Shown: piece after piece, positions 7,265-14,888 of the stretch
Layout: each line of letters opens with the position of its first letter
Position numbering within the stretch: the first letter of the stretch is position 1
Source: JAYTQQ01 sp043746635
GTDB taxonomy: Bacteria > Bdellovibrionota > Bdellovibrionia > Bdellovibrionales > JAMPXM01
DNA: 19,643 bases
Assembly: GCA_043746635.1 (NCBI GenBank)
Contig: JAYTQQ010000174.1
Location: 1 to 19,643, forward strand
Reading direction: 5' to 3'
Notes under the pieces: generated by a model
Seen by the model: only the letters and a program-made list of their open reading frames with translations
Database searches by the model: none
Told to the model about the DNA's origin: nothing
Program-made: the position numbers and the translations under genes

Positions 7265-9175
7265 ATGCAGACAAGTCTTTTTGCCACCCTCTTGCTCGCA
7301 CCACTGGCAGGATTTTTATTTAATGGACTCCGATTTAAGAGCAAAAATTATATGCTCGCCGGTACGGTCGCGACACTCGCCGCCGCGGTTTCGTTTGTTT
7401 GTTCGGTTTGCCTGGTTTTAAAAACCTGCAGAGAAAAAGGCGCCGAAGAATCAGTGAGCGCAAACTTTTTTGAGTGGCTCAACGTTGGTTCTTTTCACGC
7501 AAACGCCGCTTTCGTTGTCGATCACATCAGCGCCATCATGATTCTCGTCATTACCGGCGTCGGAACCTTGATTCATTTGTTCAGCATAGGCTATATGTCT
7601 CACGACGATCGCCCGACAAAATATTTTGCTTACCTGAATTTGTTTTTGTTTAATATGCTCCTCCTCGTTCTTGGCGATAATTTGCTCGTGATGTTTGTCG
7701 GCTGGGAAGGCGTGGGTCTTTGCTCGTACCTCCTCATCGGCTTTTGGTTTACGGACAAAGCAAAGGCCGCTGCGGGAATGAAAGCTTTCGTCACGAACCG
7801 CATTGGTGACGCCGGATTTTTGCTAGGGATCTTTATGCTCTTTCAAACTTTCGGTACGGTTCACTTTGGTGAAATTATTGCGAGAGCTCCAACCGTTGCC
7901 GAACTTGGCTGGAATGGCCCCATCACGCTTGCTTGTTTGTTTTTATTCATTGGTGCCTGCGGGAAATCGGCGCAAATTCCCCTTTATGTTTGGCTTCCTG
8001 ATGCGATGGCGGGTCCGACGCCGGTGTCGGCTTTAATCCACGCGGCGACGATGGTGACCGCCGGCGTTTACATGATCGTTCGCTTACACCCGATCTTCTT
8101 GATGGCTCCGAATGCGCTTCACGTGATCGCCATTATTGGTGCGGCGACAGCACTCTTTGCGGCGACGATCGGTATCGCCCAAAACGACATTAAAAAAATT
8201 CTCGCGTACTCAACGGTTTCGCAATTGGGATATATGTTTCTCGCTTGCGGGGTCGGCGCTTTTCACGCAGCGATGTTTCACTTGATGACACACGCATTTT
8301 TCAAAGCGCTCATGTTCTTAGGTTCAGGTTCTGTGATTCACGCCATGCATGAAGAGCAAGACATCCGCAAAATGGGCGGGCTCAAAAAGTACATGCCGAT
8401 CACGCACGTCACTTTCGTTATTGGATGGCTAGCGATTATTGGCCTTCCGCCGTTTGCGGGATTCTTTTCGAAAGACGAAATTTTATTTCAATCTCTCGCC
8501 TCTTGGTACGGAAGTCCCTACTTGTATGCGGCAGGCCTCATCGCGGCAGCATGCACGGCTTTCTACATGACAAGACTGATGGCGCTCACCTTTTGGGGAA
8601 AGAGCCGATTTGGACAAGACGTGCATCCACACGAGTCTCCGCTAAGCATGACGATCCCGTTGATTGTGCTGGCGATTCTATCTGCCGTCGGTGGCTGGAT
8701 CGGAATGCCAAAAGCATTTCATCTCCCGAACTTACTCGAAGAATGGTTTGAAGGAGTGATTCACATGACTCCGGTTCGTCCCGAGTTTGCGTCTTCGGAA
8801 GTCCTTTTGATGGTCGTGAGTGTTGCGGTTGCGGGACTTTTTGCCTACATCGCGTACTTTATGTACACGGCTTATCCGAAAATTGCCGAAAACTTTACGA
8901 AAAGATTTAGCGGTCTCTATCACTTAGTTTTAGATAAATATCGTATTGATGAACTTTACGAAGCAACGCTTATTAAGCCGCTCATTGAAACCAGCCGCGG
9001 CCTCTGGGCGCATGTTGACGTTGGCTTTATAGACAAGATCACTTACGTCGTGGGCGATGCCGTTCGCGGTACGGGATCGACGCTCAGAACTCTCCAAAAC
9101 GGAAATTTGCAACAGTATGCACTCTACATCAGCTTAGGCGTTGCGGTTTTCATATTTTATATAATGAGGTCATAG
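7265..9175 (+). CDS. nuoL: NADH-quinone oxidoreductase subunit L
   Basis: NuoL (the ND5 homologue) is the distal antiporter-like proton pump of complex I. The 636-residue protein is close to the E. coli length (613). Conserved pump residues are visible: Glu148 in GWEGVGLCSYLLIGFW, Lys234 in GACGKSAQIPLYVWLPDAM, and the following PTPVSALIHAATMVTAGVY helix. The C-terminal region (about 520-636) matches the extended arm of NuoL: an amphipathic stretch with YRIDELYE and a final membrane helix at about 618-634 that anchors it. AAGGG lies eight bases before the ATG, within the end of nuoK. No truncation or missing pump residue was noticed. Confidence 0.97.
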   Translation: MQTSLFATLLLAPLAGFLFNGLRFKSKNYMLAGTVATLAAAVSFVCSVCLVLKTCREKGAEESVSANFFEWLNVGSFHANAAFVVDHISAIMILVITGVGTLIHLFSIGYMSHDDRPTKYFAYLNLFLFNMLLLVLGDNLLVMFVGWEGVGLCSYLLIGFWFTDKAKAAAGMKAFVTNRIGDAGFLLGIFMLFQTFGTVHFGEIIARAPTVAELGWNGPITLACLFLFIGACGKSAQIPLYVWLPDAMAGPTPVSALIHAATMVTAGVYMIVRLHPIFLMAPNALHVIAIIGAATALFAATIGIAQNDIKKILAYSTVSQLGYMFLACGVGAFHAAMFHLMTHAFFKALMFLGSGSVIHAMHEEQDIRKMGGLKKYMPITHVTFVIGWLAIIGLPPFAGFFSKDEILFQSLASWYGSPYLYAAGLIAAACTAFYMTRLMALTFWGKSRFGQDVHPHESPLSMTIPLIVLAILSAVGGWIGMPKAFHLPNLLEEWFEGVIHMTPVRPEFASSEVLLMVVSVAVAGLFAYIAYFMYTAYPKIAENFTKRFSGLYHLVLDKYRIDELYEATLIKPLIETSRGLWAHVDVGFIDKITYVVGDAVRGTGSTLRTLQNGNLQQYALYISLGVAVFIFYIMRS

Positions 9176-9178
9176 TTC

Positions 9179-10750
9179 ATGTTGATATCATCGCTGATCT
9201 TTCTACCGATTTTGTTTGCGCTCATGGTGCTGTGCTTACCAACGAAGATGGTTCGGCCCGTCGCACTCGTTCTAGGGATTTTCGAATTTGTTTTAAGCCT
9301 CGGGCTTTTAACGGGATTTGATAAATCGACTCCGGCCTTACAGTTTGTCGAAAAAGTTTCGTGGGTTCCCAAACTCGGTATTAATTACTTCGTCGGAATC
9401 GATGGTTTGTCTCTGTGGCTCGTCATCCTCACGACCTTTTTAACGCCCATCATTATTTTAGCCAGCATGGAAAGCGTTCAGAAAAGAGTTGCCGGCTTTC
9501 ATGCAGCACTTTTCGTTTTGCAAACCGCAATGCTCGGATCTTTCGTCGCGATGGATGCCGTTTTGTTTTATACTTTCTTCGAACTTTCGCTCGTACCAAT
9601 GTATTTCATGATCGGCATCTGGGGAGGCGAGCGTCGTATCTACGCAACCGTGAAGTTTTTCATCTATACAATGGCCGGTTCGTTGATGATGCTTCTCGCG
9701 ATCATCTACTTGATGTACGCATCGAAAGAACTGCCAGGCGGCCAAATGTCGGCGAGCCTTCTCGATCTCTACCAATTGCGGCTTCCGTTTCTAGCAGGTG
9801 GATTTTTAAATCCGCAAACACTTTTGTTTTTTGCGTTTTCGATCGCATTCGCGATTAAAGTTCCGATGTTTCCGTTTCATACTTGGTTGCCAGATGCTCA
9901 CGTTGAGGCTCCGACTCCGGGGTCAGTAATTCTTGCGGGCGTGATGCTCAAAATGGGAACTTACGGATTTTTGAGATTTGTGATTCCGCTCTTTCCTGAG
10001 GCGGCAGAGTATTGGGCTTGGCTATTTCTCTTTGTTGGAGTCATCGGTATCATCTACGGAGCTCTCGTCGCGATGGTTCAGCCAGATATGAAAAAACTCG
10101 TCGCGTATTCATCGGTTTCTCACATGGGCTACGTGATCATCGGTTTATTCGCTCTCAATACTTACGGCGTTGCCGGAAGTCTTTACCAAATGCTTAGTCA
10201 CGGCATCAGTACCGGCGCGCTTTTCTTAATGGTCGGCATGATCTATGAGCGTACGCATTCTCGAGAAATTTCAAAATACGGCGGACTCGCGAAAGCTTTG
10301 CCTATTTTTACAATTTTCTTTTTCATCGTAACGCTTTCAAGTATCGCGGTTCCGATGACGAATGGTTTCGTTGGCGAATTCTTTATTTTACTGGGCACGT
10401 TCATGGCGAATAAAGCGATCGCGATCGCGGCGGTCACGGGTGTGGTTCTAGGAGCGGTCTATATGTTATGGATGTTTAAACGGGTTTTCTTCGGTGAGGC
10501 CGGTGAGCTTGTAAAAGACACTCATCATCCACTGATTGATATGACTTTTCGCGAAATCGTCGTGATGGTTCCGATGGTTATTTTGATTTTCTGGATGGGA
10601 CTCTTTCCGAATACGTTTCTCAATTATAGCCGTGCAAGCATCGATCATTTTGTGAAAAACAAAGACAATTATTTTCTGACTATTCTAGAAAAGAAAGCAG
10701 ATACTATCCAAGCGCTGATTTCGACTAAAATTTTAGAGGCAAAAAAATGA
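9179..10750 (+). CDS. nuoM: NADH-quinone oxidoreductase subunit M
   Basis: NuoM (the ND4 homologue) is the middle antiporter-like pump of the membrane arm. The length of 523 residues compares with 509 in E. coli. Conserved pump elements are FYTFFELSLVPMYFMIG with Glu135, the FAIKVPMFPFHTWLPDAHVE segment with Lys227, and MLKMGTYGFLRF with Lys258. The ATG at 9179 follows the nuoL stop by three bases, with GAGG (9166-9169) inside the end of nuoL. Its stop overlaps the nuoN start by four bases. Confidence 0.97.
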   Translation: MLISSLIFLPILFALMVLCLPTKMVRPVALVLGIFEFVLSLGLLTGFDKSTPALQFVEKVSWVPKLGINYFVGIDGLSLWLVILTTFLTPIIILASMESVQKRVAGFHAALFVLQTAMLGSFVAMDAVLFYTFFELSLVPMYFMIGIWGGERRIYATVKFFIYTMAGSLMMLLAIIYLMYASKELPGGQMSASLLDLYQLRLPFLAGGFLNPQTLLFFAFSIAFAIKVPMFPFHTWLPDAHVEAPTPGSVILAGVMLKMGTYGFLRFVIPLFPEAAEYWAWLFLFVGVIGIIYGALVAMVQPDMKKLVAYSSVSHMGYVIIGLFALNTYGVAGSLYQMLSHGISTGALFLMVGMIYERTHSREISKYGGLAKALPIFTIFFFIVTLSSIAVPMTNGFVGEFFILLGTFMANKAIAIAAVTGVVLGAVYMLWMFKRVFFGEAGELVKDTHHPLIDMTFREIVVMVPMVILIFWMGLFPNTFLNYSRASIDHFVKNKDNYFLTILEKKADTIQALISTKILEAKK

Positions 10751-12216
10751 ATCCAAAGCTCTTACAAGATCTATTGATGATCGCGCCGCTAACGGCCCTG
10801 TTTTTGATTAGCCTGATTCCGATTACGATTAAAGTGATCAACTCAAACCGTGAACCCAACGCTTTTTTTACTTTGGTTTACGGATTCATAGGGCTCGCTT
10901 TTGCGATCGGCCTTACCGCAAGCATCGACGGAACTAAGAAGGCCGCCTTCAGTAACGCAATCGTCATTGACGGCATCAGCGTTTGGGGAAGCTACCTCGT
11001 CTACGGCATTACGGCGGTCAGCCTGATGCTCGCATTTGATAACTTCGCGACTCGCGGCAAGCAGTTCGCTGAATTTTTATTTCTCATGATTAGCTCGGCC
11101 TGCGGAATGATTGTTTTACTCATGTCGAATGACCTGATTGTTACGTTCATCGGTATCGAAACCATGAGTCTGTGTCTCTATATTCTGGTTGCGATGAGCA
11201 AAGAAGAAGTTCTTTCAAAAGAAGCGGCTTTCAAATATTTCGTTATCGGATCTTTCGCCTCAGCGATTTTACTTTACGGAATCGCGTTCATATACGGAAG
11301 CGTTGGCAGCACTTACTTTCCGGACATTGCGGCGGCGGCACCAAAACTCATCGGCACGAATCGTTTATTCTTAGTTGGCTTTGCAATGTTGATCTTAGGT
11401 CTCGGATTTAAAGTTGCGATGTTCCCGCTTCATGCTTGGGCTCCCGATGTTTACGAAGGCGCCCCGACGCCGGTCACGGCATTTATGTCGACAGCGGTAA
11501 AAGTCGCAACTTTCGCGGCCTTTTTAAGACTCTTTAATTCAGAGGCTCTCGCGAGTGCCCCAAGAATTTTTGAAATGATGCAATGGCTGGCGGTACTGAC
11601 GATTATCGTCGGGAATGTGGCGGCAGTTATGCAAGACAACATCAAACGCATGCTTGCGTATTCTTCTATCGCGCACTCGGGCTATATTCTCATAGGCTTG
11701 CTGGCGGCAGGCTTCGGCGGAAACTTTAAATGGGGCGCGGCCGGAGTCATGTTCTATCTCTTTAGTTATTCTTTGATGACTCTCGGATCTTTCGCACTGA
11801 TTTCTCTGATCGAAGATAAAGAGAATACTCGAGTGAGCATGCAGAATCTGAAGGGCCTCGCTCATCATCATCCACTCCTTGCATTGTGCCTGAGCGTTTT
11901 AATGTTGAGCCTTGCCGGTATTCCGCCAACGCTCGGTTTTTTCGGAAAGTTTTATATTTTTTCTGCAGCGATCGAACAAGATATGTATTGGCTTGTGTTC
12001 TGGGGAGTGATCGGCTCAGTGATTAGCGTTTACTTCTACTTAAGACCGATCGTCTATATGTATATGAGCGAAGCCGGTGAAGATACCTGCATCAAGGTGA
12101 CCCACTATCAAACGCGCATTGCACTCGTTGCATCGGCGGTTTTGGTTGTTGTCTTGGGGCTTTGCTCATCATCGATCTTGGCGGCAGTGCAAAGATCCGT
12201 CGACAATATGTTTTAG
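10747..12216 (+). CDS. nuoN: NADH-quinone oxidoreductase subunit N
   Basis: NuoN (the ND2 homologue) is the proximal antiporter-like pump. The 489-residue length is almost the same as in E. coli (485). Visible pump residues are Glu138 in FIGIETMSLCLYILVA, Lys222 in GFKVAMFPLHAWAPDVYEG, and Lys252 in STAVKVATFAAFLR. The start overlaps the nuoM stop as ATGA, with AGAGG eight bases upstream, so translation is probably coupled. It is the last gene of the cluster: 47 bases later the oppositely oriented patatin gene ends, with a hairpin between them. Confidence 0.97.
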   Translation: MNPKLLQDLLMIAPLTALFLISLIPITIKVINSNREPNAFFTLVYGFIGLAFAIGLTASIDGTKKAAFSNAIVIDGISVWGSYLVYGITAVSLMLAFDNFATRGKQFAEFLFLMISSACGMIVLLMSNDLIVTFIGIETMSLCLYILVAMSKEEVLSKEAAFKYFVIGSFASAILLYGIAFIYGSVGSTYFPDIAAAAPKLIGTNRLFLVGFAMLILGLGFKVAMFPLHAWAPDVYEGAPTPVTAFMSTAVKVATFAAFLRLFNSEALASAPRIFEMMQWLAVLTIIVGNVAAVMQDNIKRMLAYSSIAHSGYILIGLLAAGFGGNFKWGAAGVMFYLFSYSLMTLGSFALISLIEDKENTRVSMQNLKGLAHHHPLLALCLSVLMLSLAGIPPTLGFFGKFYIFSAAIEQDMYWLVFWGVIGSVISVYFYLRPIVYMYMSEAGEDTCIKVTHYQTRIALVASAVLVVVLGLCSSSILAAVQRSVDNMF

Positions 12217-12230
12217 GGTAGCCTCAACGA

Positions 12231-12257
12231 GCATGCGAAGTATTCAACTTTGCATGC
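12231..12257. terminator. Hairpin between convergent nuoN and patatin gene, probable bidirectional terminator
   Basis: An 11-bp stem (GCATGCGAAGT paired with ACTTTGCATGC, one G-T pair) closes a 5-base loop, midway between two converging stop codons. No clear T-run follows on either strand, so it could equally be a 3'-end-stabilising structure. The position supports a terminator role. Confidence 0.5.
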
Positions 12258-12263
12258 CGCTCG

Positions 12264-13472
12264 CTACATATCTAGTTTCCTGAGCGTCTGCAGTGCCGAA
12301 CGAAATCCGATATTAACGATGCGTGATAAGATTTCTGCATTTAGACTAAAATGATCGACGAAAAACATATCCGAATCAGAAGGGTTCGGATGTATGTAAA
12401 TATAATCGACATTAGGATTGTAGTTCACCCGCTTTGCCAGAATATCGAGTAGTTTTTCGCGATGTTCATTGGGAAGCTCGGTCTGTTTAAAATAGCCATC
12501 GACCGCATCCATCATCGATCGAATTTGACCTTGATGTTCAATGTGCTTTTGAATTTTTTGTTCAACAGTTTGGTAAATCGCTTGATTCACAATGACCGGG
12601 ATGCCGTAGTCGTGAAGACTTCCGTGCCTTGAAGTGTAATGATAAGGCTGCCACGAATGGCTCGAGATCACGAGGTCGGCTCCGTGATCGGCCGCAACGT
12701 GAGTGGAGAGGGTATCCCTAATTTCTCCGTCAAAGAAATGAAGATCCTTGCCTTTTTCATTCTTAATTTTATATGGAGAAAAGACCGGTGGCAAACTGGT
12801 CGAAGCGGCAACCGCATCGCTAATTTTTGCAAAGTTTGCGTACATGATCCGTTTGTCTTTTTTAGTCTCTTTAAAGTTGCCGAAAATCACCTTACGAGAA
12901 TGGTTCAATTGAGTTGCGACAATATAAAGCTCAACGCCAAGATTTGCAAAGTTGTTATCGGCTACGACATTTTTTCTGAGGTAGCGTTCGATCCCTTTTG
13001 CGGTGAAGAGCCCGTTAATCTTAAAGCCGCTTTTGATCAGAGCTTCGAGGCCACCAGTAATGATCGACTGCCTTCGCCACACATTCGGTATCAAAGAAAT
13101 AAACTGACCACCGTTCAACTGAAAGATATCAAGGTAAGTAATCGGTTTAAGACGTGAATGAAACTGCTTTTTTCTTCTAATAAATTGAGTGAGATCCGAC
13201 ACCGAACCTTTTTCGAAGGCGTCGATGATCGAGTCGATCGAAAAGCCAGAAGCCAAAAAAGTAGAGATGACGGCGCCCGCGCTCGAACCAACGTAGACCT
13301 TAAAAGTCATTTTATCGTCTTCGTAGTGAAGCTGAACGTCTTTGGTACTTCCGCCGGCAAATTTAAAGCCTTTTTCGCGAAGCGCCAAACACACCCCGAG
13401 ATGGTAGGCGGCTGCTTTCAGGCCTCCTCCGCTCAGAACCAGGGCAATTTTCTTCTTTTCACTAATGCGCAT
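12264..13472 (-). CDS. Patatin-like phospholipase family protein
   Basis: Patatin-fold proteins are lipid acyl hydrolases that use a Ser-Asp dyad. The 402-residue protein begins with the glycine-rich oxyanion-hole motif SGGGLKAAAYHLGV (14-27). It has the nucleophile elbow GSSAG (62-66, Ser64) and AASTSLPPVFSPY (222-234), the usual segment before the dyad Asp. The dyad is FDGEIRDT (247-254), where DGE replaces the common DGG/DGA. The C-terminal 130 residues lie beyond the core fold and are not recognised. There is no signal peptide or membrane helix, so it is cytosolic or delivered by another route. The substrate cannot be told from sequence. No Shine-Dalgarno precedes the ATG. Instead a good promoter ends five bases upstream, suggesting a leaderless transcript. 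It is divergent from the HTH/barrel pair. Confidence 0.85.
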   Translation of the reverse strand: MRISEKKKIALVLSGGGLKAAAYHLGVCLALREKGFKFAGGSTKDVQLHYEDDKMTFKVYVGSSAGAVISTFLASGFSIDSIIDAFEKGSVSDLTQFIRRKKQFHSRLKPITYLDIFQLNGGQFISLIPNVWRRQSIITGGLEALIKSGFKINGLFTAKGIERYLRKNVVADNNFANLGVELYIVATQLNHSRKVIFGNFKETKKDKRIMYANFAKISDAVAASTSLPPVFSPYKIKNEKGKDLHFFDGEIRDTLSTHVAADHGADLVISSHSWQPYHYTSRHGSLHDYGIPVIVNQAIYQTVEQKIQKHIEHQGQIRSMMDAVDGYFKQTELPNEHREKLLDILAKRVNYNPNVDYIYIHPNPSDSDMFFVDHFSLNAEILSRIVNIGFRSALQTLRKLDM

Positions 13473-13477
13473 AGATC

Positions 13478-13506
13478 ATTGTACAATTGCGGAAGGCTAA
13501 AGCCAA
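13478..13506 (-). promoter_or_regulatory. Sigma-70-type promoter for the patatin gene
   Basis: On the minus strand TTGGCT (13501-13506) and TACAAT (13478-13483) are spaced by exactly 17 bases. Only five bases separate the -10 from the ATG at 13472, placing the predicted transcription start at or within a base or two of the start codon. Confidence 0.5.
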
Positions 13507-13546
13507 GCGCACCGAAAAGCTTGTTCAAACTGTGCTGAAATGCCCA

Positions 13547-13580
13547 TTTGTTTGTTGAAACAAAAGAGAATATATATACT
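13547..13580 (+). promoter_or_regulatory. Promoter with overlapping dyad upstream of the HTH/barrel gene pair
   Basis: TTGTTG (13552-13557) and TATACT (13575-13580) are spaced by 17 bases, giving a leader of about 95 bases. The -35 lies within a perfect inverted repeat TTTGTTT-GTTG-AAACAAA (13547-13564), a candidate operator. A perfect TATAAT at 13600-13605 without a good -35 is an alternative -10. Confidence 0.45.
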
Positions 13581-13682
13581 TATAGCGGTGTGACGTTTTT
13601 ATAATTTCACTTTTCGACAAAAGTATTGAAAGATACTGAGACGAAACGAAGTGGCCCGAATATGGTTTTAAAGGAACTTTGA

Positions 13683-14081
13683 ATGCAAACACCCAATTGG
13701 CTTTCTCTCGCAAATTATTCTTCGAAATATAGCTTGAGTGTTTCGACTCTCAGACGTCGCATTAAAGGTGAGCAGATTGATTTCAAACTCCACGACGGAA
13801 AATATTTCTTACTCGATTCGGCACCTCCCATTTATGAAGAAAAAATTTCTTTTTCAAATCATTCGCATACGGACTCAAAAGCTGCCGCTGAAGAAGAGCC
13901 TGTTATCGCAAGTGCGACGAAGCTTTTAGCTGAACTCAAAAAAGCCTACACCAGTATTTTGCATGACAAAGAAGAACAACTTATTCAGTTGAAAGAAGAA
14001 GTCAGCGACCTTAAGATGCTTGTTCGTGTTCTAGAAGGGGACAATGAACGGCTTAAAAAATTACTCTATTCTGAAAACTAA
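13683..14081 (+). CDS. Small protein with N-terminal helix-turn-helix-like domain and C-terminal coiled coil
   Basis: I do not recognise a named gene. Residues 5-45 of this 132-residue protein (WLSLANYSSKYSLSVSTLRR and on to a YFLLD strand) resemble the winged HTH of MerR/excisionase-type proteins: an N-terminal 'sLa-YS-kY-vS-sTLRR-I' recognition helix followed by a short beta-hairpin wing. An acidic, low-complexity linker spans about 50-75. Residues about 77-128 form a predicted continuous coiled coil rich in Leu, Lys and Glu, suggesting a dimer. No effector domain is visible. The ATG has AAAGGA seven bases upstream. The last 38 bases overlap the start of the outer-membrane protein gene, so the two are probably co-translated. 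It may regulate its own divergent promoter region; that is inference. Confidence 0.7.
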   Translation: MQTPNWLSLANYSSKYSLSVSTLRRRIKGEQIDFKLHDGKYFLLDSAPPIYEEKISFSNHSHTDSKAAAEEEPVIASATKLLAELKKAYTSILHDKEEQLIQLKEEVSDLKMLVRVLEGDNERLKKLLYSEN

Positions 14082-14859
14082 AACTCTTTTTTTAGTCGTT
14101 TTTGCTTTTGTGCTGAATGCGCAAGCGAAGCAAGAACCCGACATATATCGCGTCGGCCTCTCTGCAGGCTGGGTTAATTATCTCGAACCAGGTTACGTTT
14201 CTTTTTACGGCGTCATGTTTGGAGTCGACGGGCTCATTCAGCTCAATTACAGCTCTCAATTTGATCTTCGCATCGAAGGCGATCTTCTCTACGGAAACAT
14301 TCAATACGACGGATCTGTAAAAGATACTGTGACGGGAGCCGTTTCGCCATTGAAGGCAGGTTCGTACGATTACGTATTAGTTGGGCGAATCAAGCCAGAA
14401 TTTCAGATCGCAAGCGCCGGAGCGGCCGATTTTTTTCTTAACTTTGGGTTGGGCGGGCGTTACCTCAACGACCGAGTGAATTCGACGTCAGGTTATCAGC
14501 GAGAGATAAGTTATGTTTTTCTTCCGATCGGCTTAAGAACCGAAATACGCACGGGACAAAATATTTTTGGAGTCGATCTTGAATACGATTTTTTCGTCCT
14601 CGGTAAAGTGAAAAGTCATTTGAGCGATACGAATCCTACAAACCCTGATGTGACCAATACTCAATCTTCAGGCTACGGAATTCGCGCACAAACTGAATGG
14701 AGAATTTTAACGGGGTCAGGCTCGTTCGGAATCAAACCTTATTTTCAATGGTGGAATGTAGGTGCATCAGACGCAGCCCCATATACAAGCGGGCTCGTAT
14801 TAGTCGAGCCCCAGAATTCGTCAAGTTTGACGGGTATTATTTTTGATATGGACTTTTAG
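14044..14859 (+). CDS. Predicted outer-membrane beta-barrel protein
   Basis: The 271-residue product starts with a signal peptide: Lys-rich n-region, hydrophobic core LFLVVFAFVLN and an AQA cleavage site near residue 28. The mature part has alternating hydrophobic and polar strands, glycine-rich turns and many aromatic residues, for example RVGLSAGWVNY, FDLRIEGDLLYG, FFLNFGLGGRYLND and IFGVDLEYDFFVLG. It ends in a terminal Phe (FDMDF), typical of proteins inserted by the BAM machinery. This fits a barrel of 8 to 10 strands, such as OmpA/OmpW-like or porin-like families, but I cannot name the family. The ATG at 14044 has AAGGGG just upstream, inside the preceding HTH gene in another frame. The stop codon abuts a terminator-like hairpin. 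Confidence 0.75.
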   Translation: MNGLKNYSILKTKTLFLVVFAFVLNAQAKQEPDIYRVGLSAGWVNYLEPGYVSFYGVMFGVDGLIQLNYSSQFDLRIEGDLLYGNIQYDGSVKDTVTGAVSPLKAGSYDYVLVGRIKPEFQIASAGAADFFLNFGLGGRYLNDRVNSTSGYQREISYVFLPIGLRTEIRTGQNIFGVDLEYDFFVLGKVKSHLSDTNPTNPDVTNTQSSGYGIRAQTEWRILTGSGSFGIKPYFQWWNVGASDAAPYTSGLVLVEPQNSSSLTGIIFDMDF

Positions 14860-14879
14860 CGCTTCTTTTTAAGAAGCGC
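14859..14879. terminator. Hairpin between convergent barrel gene and lon, probable bidirectional terminator
   Basis: A perfect 9-bp stem GCGCTTCTT/AAGAAGCGC with a three-base T loop starts on the last base of the barrel gene stop codon and ends 10 bases before the lon stop. No strong T-run follows on either strand. Its position between convergent genes supports a shared terminator or 3'-end role. Confidence 0.6.
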
Positions 14880-14888
14880 CGTCACCGC

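Noticed and set aside
4823..12216. Possibility that the cluster is an Mrp-type Na+/H+ antiporter or a formate hydrogenlyase-type complex rather than complex I
   Set aside because: NuoA, NuoH, NuoJ and NuoK signatures are all present together with three separate antiporter-like subunits, and no Mrp E/F/G or hydrogenase subunits are seen.
12639..13538. Plus-strand open frames of 172 and 126 codons opposite the patatin gene
   Set aside because: The minus-strand frame has clear patatin motifs throughout; the opposite frames show no domain or start signal.
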